Assembly: GCF_001672895.1 (NCBI RefSeq)
Contig: NZ_LZKP01000102.1
Location: 1 to 47,937 of the forward strand
Length of the DNA: 47,937 nt
Source of the DNA: Mycobacterium sp. E740
GTDB taxonomy: Bacteria; Actinomycetota; Actinomycetes; Mycobacteriales; Mycobacteriaceae
Direction: 5' to 3'
Part shown: piece by piece, positions 1 through 8,006 of the stretch
How positions within the stretch are numbered: the stretch's first letter is position 1
How the letters are laid out: each line of letters opens with the position of its first letter
Notes under the pieces: generated by a model
What the model saw: the letters and a program-made list of their open reading frames with translations, nothing else
The model's database searches: none
Told to the model about the DNA's origin: nothing
Position numbers and translations under genes: made by a program

Positions 1-246
1 TGCCCGCCGGCACGACGGTGATGCTGCTTCCCGGTGCCTGCAACCGCGACGAACGGAAGTTCGCCGATGCCAACACATTCCGGCCTGACCGGGCAAACGT
101 TCGCGAGCAGATCGCGTTCATCCGCGGTGTCCACTCGTGCCCCGGCGCCCCGCTCGCACGAGCGGAAGGCCGGATCTCGTTGAACAGGATTCTCGACCGG
201 ATGCGCGACATCACGATCTGCACCGAGCATCACGGGCCGGCGGGCA
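1..246. repeat. Left-end fold-back (inverted segment)
   Basis: Positions 1-11 (TGCCCGCCGGC) are the exact reverse complement of 236-246. The 224 bases between them, read on the plus strand, encode the C-terminal part of the very P450 whose N-terminal 318 codons run leftward from 1189 to 236. The reading frame joins exactly: Pro-Ala-Gly at 3-11 duplicates the Pro-Ala-Gly that ends the minus-strand part. The window edge cuts the outer arm, so its true length is unknown. This is seen directly. The best explanation is a chimeric contig end, since the right end shows the same structure. A genuine inversion through an 11-bp repeat is less likely. Confidence 0.85.
3..235 (+). pseudogene. Cytochrome P450 C-terminal fragment, inverted relative to its gene
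   Basis: About 77 codons read from the window edge in frame 3. They contain the P450 haem-binding loop (FIRGVHSCPG, with the cysteine that ligates haem iron), preceded by the meander sequence (NRDERKF, FRPDR). No start codon belongs to it. Joined after residue 318 of the minus-strand P450 that begins at 1189, it would restore a normal chain of at least 392 residues with the haem cysteine near position 361. It is therefore the displaced 3' part of that gene and not a second P450. The last codons of the protein are missing. Confidence 0.85.
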
Positions 247-1189
247 CCTCGACGTCGCCGACCTTCGTCGTCGTGCGCGCCATGCGGAAGTGGGACTTGA
301 CCGGGCTCTCCATTCGCAGCGTCTCCTCCAGGAACGCCGGTATCTTGCTGCGGTCCTCGCGAAGCGCCTGCTCGAATTCCGGGTTGTCGCCGATGAACCG
401 AACCGCCGAGCTGACCAGCTTTGTCGTCGTCTCGGTGCCGGCCGCGAACAGGAACGTCGACAGGTTCATGACGTCCTCGATGTCCGGGGTCGACCCGTCC
501 TCGTGCTTGGCTTGCGCCAGTTCGGTCAGCACGTCGTCGCGCGGCCTGCGCCTGCGGTCCTCGATATAGGAGTAGAACTTTTCGTTGAGCCACTGCAGTG
601 GGTTGTGCGATGTCGGCGCCTCCTTGCCCAACTCTCCGACCGTCTCGAGGGTGAACACCGCCTTGAACTCCTCGTGGTCTTCGAGCGGGACGCCGAGGAG
701 ATCGGCGATGACCAGCAGCGAGAACGGCTTGGCGTACGCGGCCAGGAACTCGCAGCTGCCCTTGTCGAGGAACGTGTCGAGCTGCTGGTCGGCCAGCCGC
801 CACATGAAGTCCTCGTTCTCCTTCAGGCGCTTCGGAGTGATCAGCTTGTTCAACAGGCCTCGGGTGCGGGTGTGCAGTGGCGGATCCTGCGACGTGATGT
901 GTTCGGCCATCGGGACGGCGCCGCGGTGCTGCTCGATCAGCTCGGAGACGTCATCGGTGTCCCCCGGTCCGAAAGGCATGCCGGAGAACGGCCCTGCGAC
1001 CGAGACGCACGAGGAGAATGCCGGGTCGCGGTACACCGCCAACGCCTCGTCATACCCCGTCACGGCCAGCACGTTGAACGGCGTGGCGGGCGCTACCGGG
1101 CACTTCGACCGGAGGTGGTCGTAGTAGGGGTAGGGATCGGGGATCAGCGATTCGTCGGTGAAGAAATCGACTGTCTCGAAGTCGGTCAC
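236..1189 (-). CDS. Cytochrome P450, N-terminal 318 residues (gene cut by fold-back)
   Basis: Haem monooxygenase, presumably acting on a lipid, steroid or terpenoid substrate with ferredoxin-supplied electrons; the substrate cannot be read from sequence. Visible are the I-helix oxygen-activation motif (AAGTETTTK, around residue 240) and the ExxR of the K helix (EETLR, around 290). The haem cysteine lies in the inverted piece at 3-235. The GTG start at 1189 overlaps the stop of the upstream P450 by 4 bp (GTGA), so the two are translationally coupled. It is the last visible gene of the leftward operon that starts at 7022. The apparent stop beyond 236 is created by the fold-back. Confidence 0.88.
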
Positions 1190-2409
1190 GAGGCGCTCCG
1201 CACGGAGTCGAAGAGAACTGGCAGCGCGGTGGGCGAACGGAACGCCTGTCCGCGGATGTACGGGTCGTCGGTGGTATCGAGCCGGAGGTTGGGCAACCGG
1301 TCGAGCAGCAAGTTCACCGCTACCCGCATCTCGAGTCGCGCCAGATGCATGCCGAGGCAGACGTGGACGCCGTGGCCCCAGCCGATGTTGGCTTTCGCTT
1401 CACGGAAGATGTTGAACTGGTCGGGCGCGGGGAAACGCTCCTCCTGCCGGTTCGCCGCGCCGAGCACCGGCATGACCGAGGACCCTTTGGGTATCGATAC
1501 GCCACCGAGTTCCGTGTCGCGAGTGGCCACCCGAGTGATCATGATCAACGGCGGCTCCCACCGCACGGCTTCCTCTATCGCCTGCGGCAGCAGCGAGCGG
1601 TCGTTGCGCACAGCGTCGAGTTGCTCGGGGTTGGACAGCAGCCCGAACAGCAGGTTGCCGAGCGACCGGTAGGTGGTCTCGACACCCGCCGGAAGCAACA
1701 GCCGGAGAAACGAGAAAATCTCTTCGTCCGAGAGCTTTTCGCCGTCGATCTCGGCGGCCGCCAGTCCGCTGATCAGATCGTCGCGCGGCTCCTCACGACG
1801 TGCGGCCAGGATGGGAGCGAAGTACTGCGCCAACGCCTGTGACGCCTCGCGGCCCCGCTCGGGATTGACGGTGAACGACAGCAGCGAGATCGACCACTTC
1901 TGGAACTGCGCGTAGTCCTCCTGCGGCAGCCCCAGGAGCCCGGCGATGATCAGCGTGGGATAGGGGAAGTTGAACTCCTTGACCAGGTCGGCACTTCCGC
2001 GGTCGACGAAGTGATCGATCAGCGAGCTGCCGACCCTGGTGACGAGCTCGGATTCCCATCGAGCCAGCGCCTTCTGGGAGAACGCCTTGGCCACCAACGC
2101 CCGGTGCCTGCCGTGCTCCGGTTCGTCCATGCCCAGGATCACGTGCTTGCCGAAGACGTCTCCGAAAGCCTGGATGATGATCGCCGACGAGAAGGTCTCG
2201 TTGTCCCGCAGCATCTGCTGGGCTTCCTCGTAGCGGTACACCATCACGATCGGCTTGCCCTCTTGGCCTGGGATGCCGGGGATCTCGATCTTCTGCACGG
2301 GCTCCTCGCGGCGCAACCGGGCGAGTTCGGTGTACGGGTCGCGCACATCGCCGGAAACGAAGTCGTCGAACTCGCCGAAGTCCTCGAGGTCGTCAAAAAG
2401 CTGTTGCAC
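1186..2409 (-). CDS. Cytochrome P450
   Basis: A complete bacterial class I P450 of 407 residues. It shows the I-helix motif (LPAGVETTYR), the ExxR motif (EEAVR) and the haem loop (GWGHGVHVCLG) in the usual order. It is probably cytosolic, with no membrane anchor. The frame is open further upstream, but a GTG at 2409 is preferred: it begins 10 bp after the aldehyde dehydrogenase stop, has a purine-rich AGGAAAAG just upstream, and starts the protein a normal distance before the first helix. Its stop overlaps the next P450 start by 4 bp. The substrate is unknown. Its place beside an ALDH and an SDR suggests stepwise alcohol-aldehyde-acid oxidation. Confidence 0.93.
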   Translation of the reverse strand: MQQLFDDLEDFGEFDDFVSGDVRDPYTELARLRREEPVQKIEIPGIPGQEGKPIVMVYRYEEAQQMLRDNETFSSAIIIQAFGDVFGKHVILGMDEPEHGRHRALVAKAFSQKALARWESELVTRVGSSLIDHFVDRGSADLVKEFNFPYPTLIIAGLLGLPQEDYAQFQKWSISLLSFTVNPERGREASQALAQYFAPILAARREEPRDDLISGLAAAEIDGEKLSDEEIFSFLRLLLPAGVETTYRSLGNLLFGLLSNPEQLDAVRNDRSLLPQAIEEAVRWEPPLIMITRVATRDTELGGVSIPKGSSVMPVLGAANRQEERFPAPDQFNIFREAKANIGWGHGVHVCLGMHLARLEMRVAVNLLLDRLPNLRLDTTDDPYIRGQAFRSPTALPVLFDSVRSAS

Positions 2410-2419
2410 AGGTCTTTTC

Positions 2420-3901
2420 CTAACTGAGGGCGGGATATGCGACGGATTTGATCTCGGTGTACTGGTCGAACCCCGCAACGCCGTTCTGCCGTCCGACACC
2501 GCTGGCCTTGTATCCGCCGAACGGCGTGTCCGCGCCGTAGCCGGCGGTACCGTTCAGGCCGATGAAGCCGGCCCGCAGCCTGCGGGCCACCGAGAGGGCG
2601 TGCTCCAGGCTGCCCGCCATGACGTTGCCGGCGAGCCCGTACGGGCTGTCGTTGGCGATGCGCACCGCATCGTCCTCGTCGTCGAACGGGATCACCGAAA
2701 GGACGGGCCCGAAAATCTCCTCCTGGGCGATGGTCATGGAATTGTCGACATTGACGAAAAGCGTTGGCTTGACGAAGAATCCCTTGTCGAGGCCGTCGGG
2801 TGGCTCAGCACCGCCGACGAGCAGCGTGGCGCCCTCGTCGACGCCCTTGCGGATGTAACCCCGGATGCGCTCGCGCTGCCGCTCGGAGATCACCGGGCCG
2901 CACAGGGTGGCGGGATCCTGCGGGTCGCCGGGCGCGACGCCGTCGTAGATGCCCCGCAGGATCTCCACGCCCTCGTCGTAGCGGGACCGCGGCAACAGCA
3001 GTCGCGTCGGGTTGGCGCAGCCCTGGCCGGCGTGCATGCACGGCGCTATGCCCATCATGCAGCCGAGCGCGAAGTCCGCATCTTCCAGGACGATGGTCGC
3101 CGACTTGCCGCCGAGTTCGAGGAACAGGCGCTTCATGGTTGCCGCGCCCTTCTCCATGATGCGTTGACCGACCACCGTGGACCCGGTGAACGAGATCAGG
3201 TCCACCTTCGGCGACAAGGTCAGCTCCTCGCCGACGAAATGGTCCGACGCGGTGACGACGTTCACGACACCCGCTGGGATGTCGGTGTTCTCAGCGATCA
3301 ACCGGCCCAGTCGGGTCGCGTTGTACGGAGTGTTCGGCGCAGGCTTGAGCACCACGGTGTTGCCGGTGCCCAACGCCTGGCCGAGCTTCTGGATGGTGAC
3401 CTCGAACGGAAAGTTCCACGGCACGATCGCGCCGACCACGCCGACCGGCTCACGCCAGACTTTGCGGGTGGTGTTCACACCGGTGACCGACACCATGGCG
3501 TCGCCCAGCGAGGTCTCCCACGGGTATTCGTCGATCAGCCGCACCGGGTACCGCAGCGCGTCGGACAACGGAGCGTCGAGTTGCGGTCCGTGCGTGATCG
3601 CGCGGGGGCAACCGACTTCGAGGATCAGCTCCTCACGAAGGTCCTCCTGCTCCGACTCCAGCGCCTCCTGCAGCTGCAGCAGACACCGTTGGCGCAAAGC
3701 ATGATTGGTAGACCAGTCGGTTTCATCGAAGGCACGACGGGCCGCGTCGATGGCACGGTGCATATCGACATGGGACGCATCGGCGACTTCGCCGAGCACC
3801 TCCTCGGTCGCCGGATTGATGTTGGTGAAGGTGCCCGCTTCCCCGTCCACGAGCTTGCCGTCGATCATCATCTTCGGTTCGAACCGAACGTCAGCCATCA
3901 T
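2420..3901 (-). CDS. NAD(P)-dependent aldehyde dehydrogenase
   Basis: Oxidises an aldehyde to the acid. The 493 residues are the normal length for the ALDH superfamily. Visible in order are the NPATEE start of the fold, the VPWNFP cofactor-loop motif (near 160), the general-base glutamate in LELGGKS (near 265), the catalytic cysteine in HAGQGCANPTR (near 300), and the EEIFGPV segment near 400. Two ATG codons (3901 and 3898) are possible. Both overlap the end of the upstream SDR by 8-11 bp, showing operon coupling. The P450 follows after 10 bp. The natural role is probably oxidation of an aldehyde formed by the P450/SDR steps; the specific substrate is not known. Confidence 0.95.
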   Translation of the reverse strand: MMADVRFEPKMMIDGKLVDGEAGTFTNINPATEEVLGEVADASHVDMHRAIDAARRAFDETDWSTNHALRQRCLLQLQEALESEQEDLREELILEVGCPRAITHGPQLDAPLSDALRYPVRLIDEYPWETSLGDAMVSVTGVNTTRKVWREPVGVVGAIVPWNFPFEVTIQKLGQALGTGNTVVLKPAPNTPYNATRLGRLIAENTDIPAGVVNVVTASDHFVGEELTLSPKVDLISFTGSTVVGQRIMEKGAATMKRLFLELGGKSATIVLEDADFALGCMMGIAPCMHAGQGCANPTRLLLPRSRYDEGVEILRGIYDGVAPGDPQDPATLCGPVISERQRERIRGYIRKGVDEGATLLVGGAEPPDGLDKGFFVKPTLFVNVDNSMTIAQEEIFGPVLSVIPFDDEDDAVRIANDSPYGLAGNVMAGSLEHALSVARRLRAGFIGLNGTAGYGADTPFGGYKASGVGRQNGVAGFDQYTEIKSVAYPALS

Positions 3902-4781
3902 TTCTCCCTCCTGCCCGCAACGCGCCGAACCGCGGAATTCCCATCATCAGACGCGTCATCTGGTGCAGTCCGGCCGAGGGCAGCAAGCGATTGGCCACCA
4001 GCAACATTCGGGCGTCCGGGCCGACCGCGGTCTTGGCGAACGGCTTCGACGAGTCGAGCGCCTTCGCCAGACCCCTGGCGAACTTGTCCGGTGACCGTGC
4101 GGCCATCCGCATCGCGGCACGTCCCCGTTTGTCCATGGTCTGGTGATGACGCGCATAGGGGCCATGGAGCTCACGGCAATCGGTGGTGCCCGCGTCGGTG
4201 ATGATCTCGGTGTCGTAGGTGCCCGTGACGATGACCGTCACGCCGATGCCGAATGGCGCCACTTCTCCGGCCATCGACTCACCCCACCGCTCGAGCGCGC
4301 CCTTGACGGCGGAATACGGTGCCGTGGCGGGCATTCCGCGGACGCCGCCCTGACTCGACACCAGTACGATGCGTCCCCGCCCGGCCGTCCGCATCGACGG
4401 CAGCAGCTCCTTGGTCAGCTGCACCGGCCCGAAGATGTTCGTCGCGAACATTCGCTCCCAGAGGTCGGTCGGTGTCTCCTCGACCATTCCCGCGGCCGAG
4501 ATACCCGCGTTGTGCACCAACGCGTACGGCGACGCGACGGCCTCTCCGATGGCCTTCGCCGCTGCGCTCACCGACTCAGGAACGGTGAGGTCCAGCGGCA
4601 CCGGAATCAGTCGTGGATCGTCTTCGCCCGCACCGGTCGTCGCGCGTAGTGCCTTCATTCCGGTGTCCACCGAGCGCATCGCCGCGACGACCTGCCACCC
4701 CTGCCGATACAGGTGCGTTGCCGAGGCCAGGCCGAGGCCCCGCGATGCGCCGGTGATCACGACGCTGCGCGGTTCAGCCAT
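3891..4781 (-). CDS. Short-chain dehydrogenase/reductase (SDR)
   Basis: Classical SDR of 296 residues. It has the N-terminal Rossmann glycine motif TGASRGLG, the NAG motif (HNAGIS), catalytic serine (LVSSQGG) and catalytic Tyr-Lys (YSAVK), so it should be an active NAD(P)-dependent alcohol dehydrogenase or ketoreductase. The frame is open upstream, but ATG 4781 places the glycine motif at the usual distance from the N-terminus. It overlaps the AveC-like gene stop in the sequence ATGGCTGA. Its own stop overlaps the ALDH start. The C-terminal part (residues 220-296) is longer than in minimal SDRs. Substrate unknown. Confidence 0.93.
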   Translation of the reverse strand: MAEPRSVVITGASRGLGLASATHLYRQGWQVVAAMRSVDTGMKALRATTGAGEDDPRLIPVPLDLTVPESVSAAAKAIGEAVASPYALVHNAGISAAGMVEETPTDLWERMFATNIFGPVQLTKELLPSMRTAGRGRIVLVSSQGGVRGMPATAPYSAVKGALERWGESMAGEVAPFGIGVTVIVTGTYDTEIITDAGTTDCRELHGPYARHHQTMDKRGRAAMRMAARSPDKFARGLAKALDSSKPFAKTAVGPDARMLLVANRLLPSAGLHQMTRLMMGIPRFGALRAGGRNDG

Positions 4782-5904
4782 TACCGGTTTCCGGCGCACA
4801 CCGGTCGCTCTTCGCGCCCAGCTCGACACCTGGTCTACCGTCGGGCTGCATGCTCATCCACTCCGACCAGATACCGACGGAATATGGCCCCGGGTGGCCG
4901 TTCTCCTCGTAGAACCCCTGCGGGTCATACACTTTGGCTTCCGGATAGGGCCACGGGCAGGCCACCGACGTGGAGATCCGAGTCCATTTGAGGATCGCGA
5001 AACCGGTGCCGTACGCGAAGTAGGCGAGGTTGATGATCACGAACATCACGATGAACATGCCCAGAGCCGGACGGCTGGCGAAGATCCTCGCCCGCTGCGC
5101 CAGCTTCTCGGCGACCGTTCGGCCCGTGTCGTCGCGGTAGAGCAGCACGCCCGCCGGAACCATCACGAACGTCACCATCACGGTTTCCCAAATGAACGGG
5201 AATTGGTATGTCTCCCCGGTGAATACCGACCCGAAAGGCACGACCTGGGAGTAGATGTAGAAGCCGGTGCGCACCAGCGTGATCTCGAGCATCGCGTCGA
5301 TGAGGACGCCGAGGGGCAGGATGATCAACCCGAGACTGATCAGCGGATGACGCCACACGAACGAATCGGGCGGTCGCTTGGCCTGCAACCGCCGCAGGAT
5401 CGCGATGGCAGGAAAGTAGGGGCCGAGGTAGAACATGATGTAGCCGATGACCAGGAACGGCTCGACGGTCGGCGAAAGCGACACCAGCGGCCAGTCCTCT
5501 GGCCAATGCCACAGTTTGGGGTTGTAAACCGCGAACGGCGACCAGTTCATGATCGGGTCCTGCCAGACGATCAGCGTCGTGACGATTCCCATCAGCAGCA
5601 CCGGGTGAGCGCCGAGCCTGCGCCACGCGATGACGTAGACGATCACCACCATCGACATCGAGATGATCGTGAAGATCTGGAAGAGCTCCAGCCAGTGCGC
5701 GTAACCGAACAGCGGCTCGACCGGACGCGGCGCGCCCTCCACGTCGGGGTTCCGGATGCGGGGCGACACCGCACCTTGGCGGGCGTTGACCGCGATGAGC
5801 GCGAGCAGCACCAGCGCGACGGTGATCCACACTGCCGCCTTCCAGGAACCGCCCTTGGATTCGGGTGCCGGGCTGTCGGCGGAAGGCGTTGTCTGAACGG
5901 CCAT
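4774..5904 (-). CDS. AveC-like (spirocyclase-family) multi-pass membrane protein
   Basis: A 376-residue protein with about seven hydrophobic segments, the first at residues 24-41. The loop sequence WQDPIMNW, the conserved Pro/Trp-rich loops and the RDDTGRTVAE segment before the last helix recall the actinobacterial spirocyclase AveC family, whose namesake acts in avermectin biosynthesis. Mycobacteria carry many members of unknown function. The start at 5904 follows an AGGAGTAA site that contains the stop codon of the upstream gene, 5 bp away. It is encoded with P450s, an SDR and an ALDH, so a role in modifying or handling a hydrophobic substrate at the membrane is an inference. Family assignment is from memory of the family and not from a search. 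Confidence 0.8.
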   Translation of the reverse strand: MAVQTTPSADSPAPESKGGSWKAAVWITVALVLLALIAVNARQGAVSPRIRNPDVEGAPRPVEPLFGYAHWLELFQIFTIISMSMVVIVYVIAWRRLGAHPVLLMGIVTTLIVWQDPIMNWSPFAVYNPKLWHWPEDWPLVSLSPTVEPFLVIGYIMFYLGPYFPAIAILRRLQAKRPPDSFVWRHPLISLGLIILPLGVLIDAMLEITLVRTGFYIYSQVVPFGSVFTGETYQFPFIWETVMVTFVMVPAGVLLYRDDTGRTVAEKLAQRARIFASRPALGMFIVMFVIINLAYFAYGTGFAILKWTRISTSVACPWPYPEAKVYDPQGFYEENGHPGPYSVGIWSEWMSMQPDGRPGVELGAKSDRCAPETGNG

Positions 5905-5909
5905 ATCGG

Positions 5910-7022
5910 TTACTCCTGCCCGAACCGGTCGACGAGACGCGAGTTGACACCGTCGGTGTCGAGCCTGCGGGCGACGAGGTAGCCGGCCCCCATCCAGGCG
6001 CGGCGCGTCCAGTTGCCGAACGACACCCGGGTGCCCGGTGCGCCGGCGGCGGCGGGCATCATCTTGACGCGTTCGAGCGCTTCCTTGACGCCTCGCGGGC
6101 TCAGCGGATGAGCATCCGCACACGCGCGCAACAACGCCGAGGCGACATCGCAGTTCACCACGGGCACGCAGTATTCGGGACGACGCCCGAACCTCTCCTG
6201 GTACCTGTCGAGGAAGCGCTGACCGACCGGATTGCCCTCGTCGTACTGGTCGACACCGGTCCATCCCACGAACGCGTTCCACATGATCGGGTTGATCCAC
6301 GCGTTCTGAAAGGCCGTGCACGTGAACCGCGGCGGATCCCAGTCGAGTGCTTCCAGCGCCGGGTTGACGAACACGATCCCGAATCCGAAGCCGGCGTGCA
6401 CGATTGCCTGGGCCTTGGCCTCATACAGTGAGCGGACGGCCTCGGACACGTCCTGTGCGGTCTGCGCGATCGCCGCTTCGGCGACGATGCGAATTCCCCT
6501 GCGACGGCACGCGCTGCGGAAGTTCTTCACATACGTCTCGCCGACCAGCGACTGCTCCATCAGTACGCCGACCTCGGTGTGGCCGCCCTTGACCAGGAGG
6601 TCCGCCCAGAAAATCGGCTCGTCTGTCAGCGAACCCTGCGGGAAGGAGAACGTCCATTCTCCGAGCCACGCGTCGCTGCCCGTCACGCTCAGCGCGGGGA
6701 CCTTGAACCGCTCTTCGATCGCCTCGCGGGTCGGCACGCAGTTGTCGGTGATATGCGGGCCGAACACTGCGAGGCATCCTTCGTCGACCAGCTCGCCGTA
6801 CGCGTCGATCACCGCCTTGACCGACCCCTTCGGCAGGCCCTCCACCTCTTTGTAGATGATCTCGATCCGGCGATCGATCACGCCGTCTTCGACGGCATCG
6901 GCGAAGATGAGCTCGAACGGGTTGGACAGGTCTTCCCTCATCTCCTGCGGATAGAGATCGGGGAGCTTGAAGTCCATCAGGTAACCGAACTTGATCGGCT
7001 CTGCACTGCTCTCGTAAGACAT
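5910..7022 (-). CDS. Periplasmic-binding-protein-like (amino acid/amide ABC type), apparently cytoplasmic
   Basis: The 370 residues read as a type I periplasmic-binding fold of the branched-chain amino acid/urea family. The opening strand is IKFGYLMDF, then FGPHITDNC, then the inter-lobe strand TEVGVLMEQS and the VKGG/DRYQERFGR features of the second lobe. Unlike ABC solute receptors, it begins directly with the fold: there is no signal peptide, no lipobox and no twin-arginine motif. No ABC permease or ATPase genes are nearby. It is the first gene of the leftward operon ending in two P450s, with a GGAGGTGGG site before ATG 7022. It may be an intracellular ligand sensor or carrier; that is inference. 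Confidence 0.82.
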   Translation of the reverse strand: MSYESSAEPIKFGYLMDFKLPDLYPQEMREDLSNPFELIFADAVEDGVIDRRIEIIYKEVEGLPKGSVKAVIDAYGELVDEGCLAVFGPHITDNCVPTREAIEERFKVPALSVTGSDAWLGEWTFSFPQGSLTDEPIFWADLLVKGGHTEVGVLMEQSLVGETYVKNFRSACRRRGIRIVAEAAIAQTAQDVSEAVRSLYEAKAQAIVHAGFGFGIVFVNPALEALDWDPPRFTCTAFQNAWINPIMWNAFVGWTGVDQYDEGNPVGQRFLDRYQERFGRRPEYCVPVVNCDVASALLRACADAHPLSPRGVKEALERVKMMPAAAGAPGTRVSFGNWTRRAWMGAGYLVARRLDTDGVNSRLVDRFGQE

Positions 7023-7065
7023 CCCACCTCCGTTGGCGTGCAGGGCCGTGTTCAGCCGGCGCCAA

Positions 7066-7111
7066 ACCTAAAATTTGTTCTGACAGTAGCGAGACCGCGA
7101 GTCAGCGTCAA
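7066..7111 (-). promoter_or_regulatory. Promoter and operator copy 1 of the binding-protein/AveC/P450 operon
   Basis: On the minus strand, TTGACG (7106-7111) and TACTGT (7083-7088) are separated by 17 bp and make a good sigma-A-type promoter. The -35 box begins right after the cbbQ-like stop codon. The predicted transcription start, near 7076, lies inside the 15-bp element at 7066-7080 (plus strand ACCTAAAATTTGTTC), a position typical of a repressor operator. The element ends 43 bp before the start codon at 7022. Confidence 0.65.
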
Positions 7112-7930
7112 TCACCGCGCGACGGTTGCCTCGCCCAGGTACACGTCGATCATCTCGAGCAGGCCGCGTGCCACGGTCGAGTCGTCGGTGAGTGGTCCAG
7201 CGATCGCGGCGCGTGCGGCATCGCCCGCGCTCAACCCTTCGGCGATGAGTCGGCCCGCGGCGATCAGCACCCGGGTGGAAGCGACTTCCCGCAAACCACC
7301 CGTCTCCAGCCGGCGGATGGCCTGCCCGAGCCGCACCAGCTCGGCCGCCCGGTCGTGGTCTATCCCGGCTTCCGTCACCAGGATCTTCTCCTCCACATCC
7401 GGTGCGGGGAAACCGAACTCGATGGCGACCATGCGCTGGCGGGTCGAGTCTTTGAGGTCTTTGAGCACGCTCTGGTAGCCAGGGTTGTAGGACACGACCA
7501 GACAGAATCCCGGCGCGGCGGTCAATGTGACGCCCAGCCGCTCTATCGGCAATTGGCGGCGGTGATCGGCCAGCGGGTGCAACACCACGGTCGTGTCCTG
7601 CCGGGCCTCCACCACCTCGTCGAGATAACAGATGGCGCCCTCGCGCACCGCGCGGGTCAGCGGGCCGTCGACCCACACCGTCTCGCCGCCGCGCAACAGG
7701 AACCGGCCGACGAGGTCGGCGGTGGTCAGGTCGTCGTGGCAGGCGACCGTCACGAGCGGTCGATCGAGATCGTGGGCCATCGCTTCGACGAACCGCGTCT
7801 TGCCGCACCCGGTCGGACCCTTGAGGACTATGGACAGCCCCTGCCGATATGCGGCCCGAAACACCTGTTCCTCATTGGCAACGGGTACGTAGTACGGCCT
7901 CGTCGGATCCACTGACGGATTCACGGGCAT
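7112..7930 (-). CDS. CbbQ/NorQ-family MoxR-type AAA+ ATPase
   Basis: A 272-residue AAA+ protein of the MoxR branch, with Walker A GPTGCGKT (near residue 40), Walker B ICYLDEV (near 105), a sensor asparagine (VVSYNPGY) and an arginine-rich DSTRQRM segment. CbbQ and NorQ work with VWA partners (CbbO, NorD) to load or reactivate metalloenzymes such as Rubisco or nitric oxide reductase. The VWA partner is encoded directly upstream at 8007-9701. No Rubisco or NO reductase is visible here, so the client may be an enzyme of this island. The ATG at 7930 follows GAAGGGAAACG and is preferred over upstream in-frame codons. Confidence 0.92.
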   Translation of the reverse strand: MPVNPSVDPTRPYYVPVANEEQVFRAAYRQGLSIVLKGPTGCGKTRFVEAMAHDLDRPLVTVACHDDLTTADLVGRFLLRGGETVWVDGPLTRAVREGAICYLDEVVEARQDTTVVLHPLADHRRQLPIERLGVTLTAAPGFCLVVSYNPGYQSVLKDLKDSTRQRMVAIEFGFPAPDVEEKILVTEAGIDHDRAAELVRLGQAIRRLETGGLREVASTRVLIAAGRLIAEGLSAGDAARAAIAGPLTDDSTVARGLLEMIDVYLGEATVAR

Positions 7931-7973
7931 CGTTTCCCTTCGTCGCGAAACGCTTCGGCAGCAGGGTAGCGCG

Positions 7974-7988
7974 GAGCAGAAGTTTGGT
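7974..7988 (-). promoter_or_regulatory. Operator copy 2, upstream of the CbbQ-like gene
   Basis: The minus strand reads ACCAAACTTCTGCTC, identical at 12 of 15 positions to the elements at 9714 and 10153. It lies in the 76-bp gap between the VWA gene and the ATPase gene and ends 43 bp before the ATPase start, the same distance as copies 1 and 5. This suggests that the ATPase gene can be transcribed on its own. Confidence 0.5.
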
Positions 7989-8006
7989 TCAAGGACTCGT
8001 AGTTCA

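Noticed and set aside
137..1672. Long plus-strand reading frame opposite the P450 genes
   Set aside because: It is antisense to two clearly recognisable P450 genes, is Arg/Ala-rich without any motif, and crosses the fold-back junction at 236.
2255..4201. 648-codon plus-strand frame
   Set aside because: Antisense shadow of the ALDH and SDR genes caused by high GC; no domain, no ribosome-binding site.
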